From Microcyclospora pomicola (Eukaryota > Ascomycota > Dothideomycetes > Capnodiales): a stretch of 64,000 bases of DNA. The translations under genes were made by a program, and so were the position numbers. Below are positions 53,256-64,000 of the stretch, in pieces. The notes beneath the pieces are model-generated. The model was not told the DNA's origin. It worked only from the letters and a program-made list of their open reading frames with translations, and ran no database searches. Where the stretch lies: assembly GCA_002786065.1 (NCBI GenBank), contig NHNY01000011.1, positions 310,001-374,000 on the forward strand. The letters run 5' to 3'. Positions within the stretch are counted from its first letter, which is position 1. Each line of letters starts with the position of its first letter.

Positions 53256-53872
53256 AGATTACATATCTCGACAACTCCCAACGGTTCCAGGATCGAGAGC
53301 AACATACCCCTGTCTCTCGGAAACCACTTCTGGCTGACGGGCATGATTGGACAAGCCTCGCTGGTCGGGATGTGTCGATTCCCCCTATTACTTCGTCAGA
53401 AAGATGATTCGTGACTATCGAGGGTTGAGTCACGCTGCGTCCGATCGATACTTGTTGCTTCGGCCTCGTGCAGCTTTCGGACCCGCGATTGCAGACCAGC
53501 TATATGTATATCTACCAAGACCTGGCATGGTTGTCGTTTGCTGGCTGATCAACGCGAACCGACGCTTCGGGCGCTTCACTCTTCTCGATGTGTTCACGTA
53601 GGAACCACGGCATACAATGCCGCCGCTTGGCAGCTCTAGTAATGTTAACGGCACTAACGCCTTCATGGACTTCTTGGCTGCAACATGCGAAACAACAAGC
53701 TTTTGCGAGTACTTGACGAGGAAAGCTTCGAGTTTACCTCAAACCACAATATCATCAATCTTTGCTAGTGATCTATTCATTTAGCGTCGAATGCCGACCT
53801 GGAAACCGAGAAAATGTTCTCGCACGCCATAACGCCTTCGCTAATTGTACAAACAAAGCCCTGTATGGGCGC
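53256..53872. other. Interval upstream of copy B
   Basis: Short frames only. The missing first exon of copy B should be here; a minus frame at 53188-53433 overlaps it but could not be spliced sensibly. Confidence 0.35.
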
Positions 53873-55948
53873 TTACAACCTCACCTGCCCACCCTCGTTC
53901 CTGCCACCAAACAATCGCGAAATGGCGTTGCCACCATTCCCGCCATCTTGATCCTTCTTCATCCACTTTGGCGGAGAGAAGCTCACATTCTTCATCCAAT
54001 CCGGTCTATCGACACCCTCGAAAGTGTTTCGCACACGTTCACCGAAATCCTGGTAAAAGTAGCGAGGTCGATCATCATCTTCCTCCGTGGTCGTGGCGTT
54101 CGGCTGATCGACGATGGCCCTGAATTGACGGTTCGATTCCTGGATGTCGCTGGAAGGAAGCAGGTGTTCTCTGCCGTACGGACGAGATGAAGCGCTCCCA
54201 GCGGCTGCCGTCCGTCGCTCGGCATCGAGAGATGCACCTCGACTGGCTAGACCGACTGTAGCGCCAGCGCCGCGTGATTGGAGCTCACGATCAATCAACG
54301 CTCGACCTTCTCGCCACCCGCCTGTGCCGAAACCAGCGGCATTGGCCTCATCGTCGTCTTCGAGCACCCCGAAACCAACCACACTCTTCACCCGGCCATA
54401 GACATTGAAAGCACTCGCAAGCACAGGTACGAGGACAAAGCAAGGGAAGTATCTGCTGAATCCTTTCCCGAGCGGTGTCAGCACGATTAGTTGGCCAAGA
54501 AACTGGTAGAAGCTCGTCTCCTTGTACACATCCCAGGGCAGCATGGTAATGAAGTTGTAGGATAACGGCACGGTGAGTTTGGAGACCTGAAGACTGTACC
54601 AGCACGCACTCTCGGCGTACGTTTGACGCTTGACCAGTGCACGGTTGCCCCACACTTTTACATCCTGAATGGCGTAAAGTGCGCAAGCGTCCATGTACAG
54701 TAACCAGAATGCGGCGATCATCTGGCCGGCGAACCCGATTTTACCGTTACCAGACTTGGGGTGATGGACCACCGTCAAGCCGATGACCGAGATGTTCTCG
54801 TTAAAAGGCTTGATCACTTCGCTCCAGACGACCATGATAGATGCTAGGGCGAAGAGAGCTGAGAAGAAGATCCGTAGGGCTGGTATAACATTCATGTGTA
54901 GCTGGTAGCGCAATGCCGGAGTAAGCAAGGGAATCCGTGCAAAGAAAGAGCCTTTCGTTGCTGTATCTTCCATAGATTCCAGTCTCCTAGATGTTGCTGA
55001 ATCGAGGATTTTCTGCGCTTCCTGAGCGCGCTGGCATAGAGTACTCCACTCATCAACAAATCTAGCCTTCTTATGCTTGGCACGCTTCAATTTCCGCGTA
55101 AGGTCGGCAAGGTAGCGTTCGGTAACCACAGCTGGAATGGCAACATTTGTCGAGCGGATCGCCGCTGCCACGCCAGGCCGGGCATCTAACGCCGGGCTCG
55201 TCTCGGCCAGCTCATCGATCCAATCCTGCAGCTCTTTCCCCGTGCCGTGTTTCCTTTGCTTAAGCTGGAAAACAATGTGGTCCAGCTCATCCAAATCGTC
55301 CGTAGCTTCGTCCAGTTTCTCCTTGATCCTTGGTGCTTGAGTCTGTAAACTCCGCAGCCTCGCGCTCACGCTCGCATTCTTGAACAGCCGTCTCGGCAAA
55401 GCCACCATTCCATGACCCATCAATCCAATAGCCAAGATCAAGCCCCAGGTGTAAGCCAAAGCCATGAGCATCCCCTTGATACTCTGTCCGTCGAAACCAT
55501 TCTGGAAGATGAAGTACACCAAGCCCAATATCCCCACGCCCAGTGTGATGAGCTGGTATCTCGCATTGCTTCTCGCCGAGTCCAGCACCCTTTGCCGTGT
55601 ATCTCGGTATCCCGAATCCGTAAACTCTCCCAGCAGCGGGAGGATGAACCACGTCAAGACGAACGTCAACCAGTAGGTTATCCGCCAAGTCACTAACACC
55701 ACCCTCTCCGGCAGCCATGCGCCTCTTGAAGGATTATCGTCTGAGTCGGTGGAGGACGCGAGGTCGATGGGGACGAGAAGTATGATGCTGCATGGCAGAG
55801 CCAACGCTAGGAATACCGGCAGTAGCAGATATCCCGGGGTCGAACGAAGCGGCAGGTAGTGTCGAATGAGTAGCAGCACCAATGTAGAGATCACCAGAAG
55901 CGATGCGACTGCGAAGATATCGGAGCCTATCGACGAGCTGGCGACCAT
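53873..55948 (-). CDS. LMBR1-domain multi-pass membrane protein (LMBD2-like)
   Basis: The ATG at 55948 gives 691 residues in one exon. Nine or so transmembrane segments are visible: IFAVASLLVISTLVLLLI, GYLLLPVFLALALPCSIILL, a WRITYWLTFVLTWFILP region, YQLITLGVGILGLVYFIF, a MALAYTWGLILAIGLMGHG region, and four more after a long cytosolic coiled-coil domain at about residues 210-330 (KEKLDEATDDLDELDHIVFQ, RKLKRAKHKKARFVDEWS). NFITMLPWDVYKETSFYQFL is typical of the LMBR1 family. The C-terminal 160 residues are disordered and charged. Relatives include LMBD2, linked to receptor signalling, but the fungal role is unknown. Confidence 0.88.
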   Translation of the reverse strand: MVASSSIGSDIFAVASLLVISTLVLLLIRHYLPLRSTPGYLLLPVFLALALPCSIILLVPIDLASSTDSDDNPSRGAWLPERVVLVTWRITYWLTFVLTWFILPLLGEFTDSGYRDTRQRVLDSARSNARYQLITLGVGILGLVYFIFQNGFDGQSIKGMLMALAYTWGLILAIGLMGHGMVALPRRLFKNASVSARLRSLQTQAPRIKEKLDEATDDLDELDHIVFQLKQRKHGTGKELQDWIDELAETSPALDARPGVAAAIRSTNVAIPAVVTERYLADLTRKLKRAKHKKARFVDEWSTLCQRAQEAQKILDSATSRRLESMEDTATKGSFFARIPLLTPALRYQLHMNVIPALRIFFSALFALASIMVVWSEVIKPFNENISVIGLTVVHHPKSGNGKIGFAGQMIAAFWLLYMDACALYAIQDVKVWGNRALVKRQTYAESACWYSLQVSKLTVPLSYNFITMLPWDVYKETSFYQFLGQLIVLTPLGKGFSRYFPCFVLVPVLASAFNVYGRVKSVVGFGVLEDDDEANAAGFGTGGWREGRALIDRELQSRGAGATVGLASRGASLDAERRTAAAGSASSRPYGREHLLPSSDIQESNRQFRAIVDQPNATTTEEDDDRPRYFYQDFGERVRNTFEGVDRPDWMKNVSFSPPKWMKKDQDGGNGGNAISRLFGGRNEGGQVRL

Positions 55949-56310
55949 GGTGGAGTGCAAGAAGAGGCTATATGGTTGGATTAAGAAATTATCGGCAGTG
56001 TAGCTTCGCCATCCGTTCTGATCTCACGAGCATAAGGAGCAAATAGCGAAAGGAGATTGCATGTAGGTAAGAAACATATGTCTATTTGGGACTGGAAGTC
56101 TGGAGCGTAGGCCGGACGTAGCACTTAACGCGGACAGATGACGAAGCATCACGTGGTGTCGCTCAAGATGGATAGAATCACGAGGTTGATAGAACGACTC
56201 GTGGAACAGCTAAATCAACATGTCCAGCTAGATGCAAAGCTATAGAATTGGGTATCATTGGAGCAGCACAATATAAGCAAGGGCGTTCAGTCTGAGAAAG
56301 ACTCGATCAT
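55949..56310. other. Short intergenic stretch
   Basis: About 360 nt between co-directional minus-strand genes: the promoter of the LMBR1-like gene and the 3' UTR of the acyltransferase. Confidence 0.4.
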
Positions 56311-58108
56311 TTAGACAAGCACGTACAGTGCACACAACTGCATTAGACCACAATATCAGCATTGAGCTTTGCGAAGTCATGCAAGCATCTGCGCAGGCGA
56401 CATATGTTTCTACGGGACAGGTGAAGACTTACCAGACTCAGTCCCATGATCATGAAGATCCAGAACATGACATTATTCAATAATTGCTGACGTTTGACCC
56501 ATGGTGTTCGCTGTATCGCCACAAACGGAATCTGGAGCATCATGAAAAAGAATCCGTAGCCACGGAACTTGCGTGTGATACAGCCTAGAATGTCTAGTAA
56601 GCATGGCAGATAGACAATTGGACCGTGAGAGAAAATTGCTTACCCATCACAAGCTCATGAGCTATCGCACTCACGAAGAATGTCACAGCCGTAGCTGATG
56701 CTCGGTTCATATGCGCTCCACGAGATGCACCGTACACATGACGATGGAAGAAGTTGTGGACGGGGATGTTCCATTCGCGCGAGAACTCAAGCCAGTCCAA
56801 GCTGTTCCACCAGTCCGAGTAGAACTGACGATCCGCGAAGCAAGTAATTTCGGCAAAAGCCCCCAGCACGTATTCAAAGATGACAAGGAACACCAGCAGG
56901 AACGTGATCATGAAGGGGAATAGAAGCCGAGAGACGGTCTCAGCAAAAATGAGAGCCCCGTCCGCAAACGATCTGGAATGCGCCATTGCAAGAGCCGATT
57001 CGTCAAGGACTGGTAGGATGAATTCCTCACTGACGACCGTCATGAGGAAGATGCAGCCGAAGACCGCAAGCGTCTTGTAGAAGAGCTCCATGTATGAGCG
57101 GGAAGGAGTGCGCGGATACTCGAGCTCATAGCATAAAGTCGGGCACAGCATGTAGTCGGTGAAATTGGCCACCGTCAGGTTTTGCGGGTACGTGACGTTT
57201 CCGAGAGGTGACGTGAGCTCCTTGGCTAGATCTTCACGCAATTGTAGGATTGAAGAGAGCGCGTCTACTGGTTCAGCATCCTCGTCCTTGTCGTCCGGAT
57301 GTATACGAGTGATTGGCCTCGGGTAGCGAACAGCTGCCTTGGTGGAAGTCATGGGATTGACTGGGCGGTCAAGTGTCTTCAGTCGTGCTAGAGTCGTAGA
57401 CAGGTGGCCGTTGTAGAAAGCATATGAGTGCAGCTTCATGAAAAGCGCCAAAGTGTGTAGGGTAAGGTAGACCTGAGCAGTCCAAGTCCACTCTCTCACG
57501 AACGGCCATGATATCCAGAGCGCCAGCCAAGCAGCTTGGAACAGGCTCTGGATGATCATTCCTCCTCTGCTCCACCTCAGCCAACCCTTACTGCTCTTGA
57601 AAAGTAGGTGTAATGGTAAGACCAGTCCCGTGCTGGCGCTCATCACGAAATCCACCATGCCCAACTCCCACAGATTCTGTGTGAACAGTGGCCATTGTTT
57701 GAAATGCAACAGATTACCCGTATCTTTCAGATTCCTCAGCATGGCCGTCATGACCAATATGGCCAAGCCGATCCAGAACAGGACGAAGAAACCACGGAAA
57801 TTCCCATAGTCGCTTCTCGGATCGAAGTAGGAGACTCGAGGAGCGTATTCGACGGTCGGGAACAGTCGCCGAGCAGTCCGACGGTTCTCACGTCGCGCAG
57901 CGGAGGTGGCTTTGACAGATGGAGGCGCATCGTCTGTAGGCACTGGAGTGTTGCGCTCGCTGGGGAGGAGGGGAAGGTCTTCGGCGTTCACGGCGCGCGA
58001 AAGCGGTGAGTTGGAGGGCTGAACGCGACGTGCGTGTGGTTGGTGAATCTCAGTGACTTCATTCCTGGCAACACGAGCACCATTTGTACCTGGTTTCAGT
58101 GTAGACAT
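56311..58108 (-). CDS. ARE2: Sterol O-acyltransferase (Are1/Are2-type MBOAT)
   Basis: Three exons, 58108-56644, 56584-56433 and 56337-56311, give 547 residues. The introns are GTAAGC...TCTAG and GTAAGT...TGCAG. The last exon codes only LCALYVLV, the expected C-terminus. Family motifs are present: LHSYAFYNG, FYSDWWN (429-435), REWNIPVHNFFHRHVY, and the catalytic histidine His484 in SAIAHELVMG. HSYAFYNG favours ACAT/ARE over DGAT1. About eight to nine membrane segments follow a disordered N-terminus of 100 residues. The enzyme esterifies ergosterol or related sterols with fatty acyl-CoA in the ER for storage in lipid droplets. Whether it is the orthologue of Are1 or Are2 is not resolved; the symbol marks the family. 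Confidence 0.94.
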
Positions 58109-59876
58109 GTCGGGATTCGTAAAACTGTATAGCTAGCTCAAACGCCGGAAGACTGGCAGGCAGCTATGTCGTCCTTATCAACGAAACGATGCTGGAGAGA
58201 TGGGTCTGCCAGGCACAGTCAACATCCATAAGCTTGATGCGATCTGCGGCTGCCTGGAGCCATGTCCGTGGTGACGAAGTAGAGGAGCATGTACGTACGT
58301 CTGAAGTATAAAGGAAAGGCAGTGGTGCATGTCCGCCGCTAGGAATGCATGAATGTTCCTGTGACGTCGACTGGGCATAAGCGGCCACACGCAAGAGTAA
58401 GGAAGACGCTCCGGAGCCTCGACCGAGACGCATAATACATCGTGATTCCTGTATGACACCGACCAACGAAGGCGCCAGACGCATACAGCTACTGCTGACA
58501 ATGGTGAGATTCAGATGGAAGACCATGTGCTTCAACAGTAGTGGTGACGACCATGACATGTGAACGGCTGCCTCACTATTGTTGCTCCGCGGAGGGATGA
58601 GTACCAAGGACGAACCAAGACTCAGCGATGATTCTTGCGCTGTATTTAATGTCTACATATCTTCTCATCTTCTTCTTCCTCATTCAGCGTTGATCACGCA
58701 GTCTTCCGCCCAGCGCGACGGTCTCACACAGCGTCTGTCCCTCTCCATGCGCTCTGGTCGATCTCAAAAAGCGGTCTGCCGTCCGCCCAAACTTCAGGCA
58801 TGATTCACTGATGGCTCGACGGATGGCCATCAAACTCCGAACATGTCTGCGAAAGGATGATAACCACGAACGAACGGAGGCCTCGAGTGGTTCCTCGCTC
58901 TGCTCGCGACAGAACACAAGTCACGGAAGATCTTGCTTCTCTACTTGCCGGGGTATCCTGAGACGCCAGATCGCCGTTTCCAACCAGCACAATCGACAGT
59001 CGTCTCGAAGTACCGACTCGCTGTATCTCCTAGGAGTGCCAATAGCTGCGCCGATCACGCCCGATTTCACGATGCCTTGCCGAGCTGCTACACGTAGCTA
59101 TCGATGTTGATCACACTCGTCGAAAGCACTTACCTGGCCTCGAAAGTGCGTCTGGAATCAGGCAGGCTGCCAGACACTACTGCTTAATAATGGACAGTCT
59201 TATCGCCACGTTCGACAATCAGACATGCGCAACACCAGGGATCCTGGTCGATTCACGCCGATATCATCGCTAGCAGCGGGGCATGCGCCGCTGCGGCAGA
59301 GTCGACAGGCATTATTATCGCTAGCTGTCGTGGCGACCCTAATAATCCCTGGAGAAGCTCGTCTAGAACACAGGCAGTCAGGGGGTCGATGCGGCGTTGA
59401 TCCAGCTGGTCGAATCATGATCGTAGCGCACGACGAACTGCGTCTTTTCATGGTCCGTCTGCACACGCAAGCGAATACCTGGTACCACTTTTGACTGCAC
59501 AAAATTTGGTAAGGTGTGCAGCTTTTGGTGAGGCCTCGCGTAAGTTCCAAGTTTTTCCTCGAATTGTGCCCCGTTTGTGGCTGTTATGCACGCTCGGGTC
59601 TTGCCGACACGTCCGTTATCAACGCCCGGCTTCAACACCCTGGCCGTGCGGCTTCATCTCCTCAACACGCAATCGGGCCCTGCAGAAATATATTTCTTTT
59701 TCCATGACAAGCATCGAGACTCCATCAATCTCTGCCCTGCTTCTCTGCAATACTCATGTACAGTTCAAGTATCTGCTTGTGGGTGGTGCGGACGCCAGAT
59801 CAACGCGTTTGGCGCCTTCTACTACGCGAACCTCTTCGATGAAATTCGTCTGATGCTCATCGATCTTAAAATCACG
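58109..59876. other. Gene-free interval of about 1.8 kb
   Basis: This lies between divergent genes. Frames here lack family features. The frame of the next gene is open back to about 59577 but that part resembles leader sequence. Confidence 0.4.
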
Positions 59877-61780
59877 ATGCGGACTGCACGCCTGGCTGCG
59901 CTGGTTGCGACATCTCTGTTGGTCCTTCTCGCGATCTTTCGCACTCGACAACCTGTTCAGCTTGGATCAGGCATCATCGACGAGCCTGTGCCCGTCCCTG
60001 ACCATGGATCCCTTGTGCCATCGGGAGAGCCAATGGCACCTCTCGACTTCACGAATCCTCACGTGCATCCGATCGAGCAATTAATTCGCAATGCCAAAGC
60101 ATCGTGGTCCGAAACCTTAGCTGCACAATCACAGACTTTGGAAGCTGCGGTCGCGGAATACAGACGCCGCTACGGCCTCGCGCCACCCCCCAATTTCGAT
60201 AAGTGGTATGAGTTTGCGAAGCGTAATGACGTGCAGCTCATTGATGAGTTTGACACTGTCCATCACGCCCTCTTGCCATTCTGGGCAGTCTCACCCTCAA
60301 CCCTGAGATCAAGGGTAAGGGAAGCCTTGGGATTCGACACCAACTATCTGCTAGGTGCACTTGTGCGAGATGGCAAGGTGGTCCACGTCGAAGGTGGACC
60401 AGACTGGATGCAGGAGGCGACCATGAACATGATGAAGAAGTTCTCACGATTTCTACCTGATATGGATCTGGCCTTCAACACGCACGATGAACCGAGGGTT
60501 GTCGTGCCTCATGACGACCTTTCTCGCCTGGTCCGTATTGCGACTGATGAGCGCATTCCGGCTGCTGGGGCCGTTAACAAACCACAGAATGCCTTTTCGC
60601 CAAAGCCTGCCGATGTGAAAGACACCAAACGTATAAGTGAAGTGCTGACTACACGCTTCAACACGTTTGCCCATCAGTCTGTATGGACTGAGTCTCGGCT
60701 TTCATGCCCACCAGAAAGTCCAGCTCGCGTCCTCGATGACGTGGCTCCTGTGGATAATCTCACTGCATACGCACTTTCGGAGCTTGGCTTCATCTACAAC
60801 CATACCGCTTTCTCGGATGTTTGCAACTCCCCCTCATTAGCTAAATCCTTCGGCTTTTTTGACAGTCCCAATTCGTTCGGTGTCGTGCATCAGCTCTTCC
60901 CCATCTTCAGTCAAAGCAAGTTATCCAGCTTCCAAGACATATTGTACCCGAGCCCGTGGTATTGGGCCGGCAAAGTCTGTTATGAGAAGCATCAAGACAT
61001 GGATTGGGCTAGAAAGAACTCCTCTCTGTGGTGGCGTGGCAGCACCACCGGAGGTTTCAGTCGCAAGGGAGGCTGGAAACGCCACCATCGTCAGCAACTC
61101 GTGCACAAGCTCAATGGTATCGATACGGCTCAGCTCCTGCTCAACTCTGGAATACGAGACCAGACCGAACCGCACTGGCAATCCAATACAGTACCTCGTT
61201 CTGACCTCAGCTCCCTTGTGGACGTACACTTCTCGCACGTCGGCCAATGCGATCCAGGCGACTGCGATGCACAACGAGAATTCTTCGACGTCGTCCCCCT
61301 GGCCGATCAGCAAGAAGCCTGGGGCTACCGCTATCTGCTTGATATGGACGGTAACGCCTTCTCCGGTCGCTTCTATGCCTTCCTCAAATCACACAGTCTG
61401 ACGTTCAAGATGTCCATTTTCCGCGAGTGGCACGAGAGCTGGATCATGCCGTGGGTGCACTACGTTCCCCTCAGTCGCAGGGGGGATGAGGGTTTGGAAG
61501 CCGTCCGCTACTTTGCTCAAGAAGAGCAAGGGCAAAAGCTGGCCCAGAGCATGGCAGAAAGCAGCCGCGTCTGGGCCGAGAAGAGCGTCAGAAATGTCGA
61601 CCTCGAGGCCTGGTTTTTCCGGCTATTGCTAGAGTGAGTATCTGCCCTACATTTCCGCTGCGAGTTGCATACTTCATCTCTCGAGACATGCCTTGCCCAT
61701 TGCTGCTCATGACTGACCATGCCAACAGATATGGACGCATCATCGACGACAACCGAGAAAACATCGGCTATGCTCTCTAA
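59877..61780 (+). CDS. GT90 (CAP10-like) glycosyltransferase, type II membrane protein
   Basis: Two exons, 59877-61633 and 61729-61780, joined by a 95 nt intron (GTGAGT...AACAG) that replaces the early stop with EYGRIIDDNRENIGYAL, giving 602 residues. The ATG at 59877 places a single signal anchor at residues 6-20 (LAALVATSLLVLLAIF) after a short basic tail; an in-frame ATG at 59853 adds eight residues. The lumenal part is the CAP10/GT90 domain, with SPWYWAGKVCYEKHQD, LWWRGSTTGGFSR, YRYLLDMDGNAFSGRFYAFL and HESWIMPWVHYVPLS. GT90 enzymes are Golgi transferases (for example cryptococcal xylosyltransferase Cap10/Cxt1), so a role in surface glycan synthesis is likely. Donor and acceptor are unknown. 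Confidence 0.92.
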
Positions 61781-62593
61781 CGGCCACACTAGCCGTCAGA
61801 GGCGCAATTTCATCTTCAGAGACACCCATTGCTGGTGCTCCAACAACAATGAACATAGACTTGCCGCATATTTCGGATGGGCACGGCAGGATAAATGTGG
61901 GAAACCAGGCGACACAGGCGCAATACTCTCTTCTGCGGAATCCCGCGCGGCGAATGGCGTTTTGGTCGACCAATGAGGAACATTTCGGGAGTTTCATGTG
62001 GAAACATTGCACGAGCTGATTTCGCCGTGCCACGATGCGCTCACTGCATATTCAGCGTTTTTCTTTTTTGTTTTCGGTTTGCATTGCGACGGCGGGGGAG
62101 TTGGAAGAATACTCGACTGTCTCTCAAACATAAGGTCGAGATCATGGTGGCATTCTAAATCTTTTTAGAGGTGGAGAAATGGAAACAAGGTCAGACATAG
62201 AGGGAAATGTATTTACAAATTATCATCAATTCATCTTCGTAGTAGAGTGCTACGAAATAAGTGTATGGCAAATGGCCTGAACCAGAACTCCACCAACTCC
62301 ATCTCCGTTGATATCACGATCATCCTCTCAAAAACTGCATATCCTGCGGCCTTGTTGAAGCAGGTTCATCATCGATCTGATGTCTTCATCTCACATCAGA
62401 ACGGGGGTAAATATGTATGTCTAAAAACTTGCAACGCATTGCGCCAATGCTGAATGTAGGACTGGGAGAACAGTCCGGCGCAAGAGAGGAAAAGGAGCCA
62501 TCGAGTACCATAACATAGCACGCGAGGCTGGAGAAAGCTGTGCTACTTTGCCCGCAAGTGTGGGACGAAGTGCGCATCACGGCCAACGGAGGT
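61781..62593. other. Convergent intergenic stretch of about 800 nt
   Basis: 3' UTRs of the GT90 and cysteine dioxygenase genes are expected. No other feature is visible. Confidence 0.4.
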
Positions 62594-63503
62594 CTATTCG
62601 TTCTTGCGGCCGAGCTCGGAGTAGAAGTGGCATTGCTGCACGTGGGATTTGCGTCCGGTGGATTCGTCGAAGATGTGACAGCCGTGTTTGGCGGCGTTTG
62701 GAGGCTGGTGAAGGGGGTTCAGTGTTAAGATGTACGATAGCAAGAGGTGGGGTCTGGCTGGGGTCAGCTTACAGTATACAGATGCAGCGAGACGGCGATC
62801 GAGCTGCTGCTTGGGTTATGGATGCGGTGCAGGCCTAGCCGGTCACTCATGTAAGTGACCTGCTCTTGCTCGTACGTGGTGCTGCGCTTGACGGACATCT
62901 GGTGGGGTTCCAGGTCTTCATTGCGCAGAGAGCAGGTATGTTCCGTCGCTGGAGCTGCAGAGGCGCTCGTGGCACAGTCGGTCACATTGCCCTGGGTCTC
63001 GCACGGCCAGTTGTAGATGGTCTCGGTCAGACTGCCGGAGAGGATCTTCATGACACAGTGGGCATTTGCGTGGTCATGGATGGGGCTTGCCTTGCCGGGG
63101 CTCCACACGAGAACGAGCTGCGACGATATCAGCGATTGGGGTTCGTTGTGAAGGAAGACATCGACCATACCAAATTGCTCTTCCCATTCCCTCGATCTAC
63201 CAGGTTGCGGGTGTAGGCACGACTGGTGTCTGCGAACGCATATCGATTCCACTCCTGCTCTTTCGACTCGTAGTCCGCCATGAGCTTCTTGATCTCTTCG
63301 ACATCCACCCCGGCGCTGTCGATGCCATTGCACGGTCCGAGAATGCTGTTGATGTTACTGATCAGTCGGTGGAAGCCATCGTTCGGCTCGGGCGAGGTCC
63401 GGGCGGAGTCATGCAACGATCCCGCGCGTGACTCGGTCTGCTCGACGGTTTCTACTGATTGATCGATTGTGAGCAACGATGCCTGTGCCAGATTCGTCGC
63501 CAT
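62594..63503 (-). CDS. Cysteine dioxygenase
   Basis: Three exons, 63503-63171, 63117-62773 and 62704-62594, encode 262 residues. The introns are GTATGG...CGCAG and GTAAGC...ACCAG. The product matches CDO: NLVDRGNGKSNLLVLVWSPG across the first junction, iron ligands His125 and His127 (SPIHDHANAH), the cross-link-type cysteine Cys132 next to them, His208 (LGLHRI), and SLHLYT-PPNAA across the second junction. The C-terminal part includes GCHIFDESTGR and QQCHFYSELG. Cytosolic CDO converts L-cysteine to cysteine sulfinate with oxygen. The spacing His127-His208 is about 29 residues longer than in mammalian CDO because of a Ser/Ala/Thr/Cys-rich insertion (150-175). The N-terminal 60 residues are also longer. 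Confidence 0.94.
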
Positions 63504-64000
63504 GCCGAGAACGGTGGAATGCTAGACTCTGTTGGTGGTCGTGCAGTTGGCGAAAGCAGTCTGGCAAGCTCTGCTATCTGTAGGTGGATTCAACGTTTCT
63601 TTCTTCGCAAGGCTGATTGATAGAGAAGACGGGATATGGAAAGTGATAAAGTTGAAGAGGTGACACCGCGCAGAGGCAGAGGTTCTGCCAGACCATCATC
63701 CTTACCATCGTTTGACTCGACCTATCACGATCCCGGCTACTGTGGATGTCCCTCCGCTGTTGGGCAATTGAGCCGATCGAAAGGCATTGCACTCATGTTG
63801 CACGATACCTGGCGAAATTGGGGTCGATTGATACTGCGCAGAAAGCAGACAAATCGTACACTGGTGACTACTGGCAACGGGTCGAGGACGTGTCGTTGGA
63901 AGGTCCACGCGAATGTACCATGCACGTTGGAACCGCTAAAGAATGGTGTGATTTGCGTCACGTGATCGATCATGACATATTGATATCAATGTTCCCGTCT
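63504..64000. other. Right edge of the window, no gene recognised
   Basis: This is the promoter side of the cysteine dioxygenase gene. Short frames on both strands have no known content. A gene could begin beyond the edge. Confidence 0.4.

Noticed and set aside
59577-59876. In-frame 5' extension of the GT90 protein
   Set aside because: It would place about 100 non-conserved residues before the signal anchor; the ATG at 59877 gives the expected type II topology.

Overview
The window is nuclear DNA of a filamentous ascomycete (Pezizomycotina). Genes are spaced about 1 to 3 kb apart on both strands, introns are short (mostly 50-90 nt, GT...AG), and the set is typical of moulds: a Zn2Cys6 regulator, the vacuolar protease Pff1, a haem-thiolate peroxygenase, GPI-anchored wall proteins and a GT90 glycosyltransferase. 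Protein style and gene structure fit Dothideomycetes best, but that is inference; the complete TEF1 gene at 17.3-19.3 kb would settle the placement. I saw no rRNA, no convincing tRNA, no transposon ORF and no CRISPR array.

Layout. 0-6 kb: the 3' part of an unrecognised gene, a Par14-type parvulin and an ALKBH6-like dioxygenase sharing a short divergent promoter, and a four-exon EXPERA membrane protein. 6-12 kb: two probable GPI-anchored surface proteins and a Nudix hydrolase, separated by long gene-free stretches. 12-20 kb: a threonine-aldolase-like PLP enzyme, the mitochondrial regulator SLS1, and TEF1 with six coding exons. 21-32 kb: two unrecognised genes, then TAD1 (tRNA adenosine deaminase) divergent from VAM7 (vacuolar SNARE), APL4 (AP-1 gamma) and TPT1 (tRNA 2'-phosphotransferase). 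34-45 kb: a Zn2Cys6 factor, PFF1, a gene-poor 2.5 kb with short repeats, and a secreted peroxygenase. 45-50 kb: a small unknown gene, a C2H2 protein, a Rab5-type GTPase and a three-KH RNA-binding protein. 50.7-53.3 kb: two tandem paralogous genes resembling the core of STAND/NACHT NTPases but without a P-loop. 53.9-63.5 kb: LMBR1-like membrane protein, sterol O-acyltransferase, GT90 glycosyltransferase and cysteine dioxygenase.

Several genes share a process: VAM7, APL4, the Rab5-like GTPase and PFF1 belong to the endosome/vacuole system, and TAD1 and TPT1 act in tRNA maturation. They are not arranged as a cluster, so no common regulation is implied. The most unusual item is the tandem STAND-like pair. 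Other points are a possible C-terminal extension beyond a UAG stop in the KH protein, a cysteine dioxygenase with an insertion between its iron ligands, and altered catalytic-motif residues in the peroxygenase. Exon boundaries were read by eye from splice signals, frame and family knowledge; no transcript data were available.
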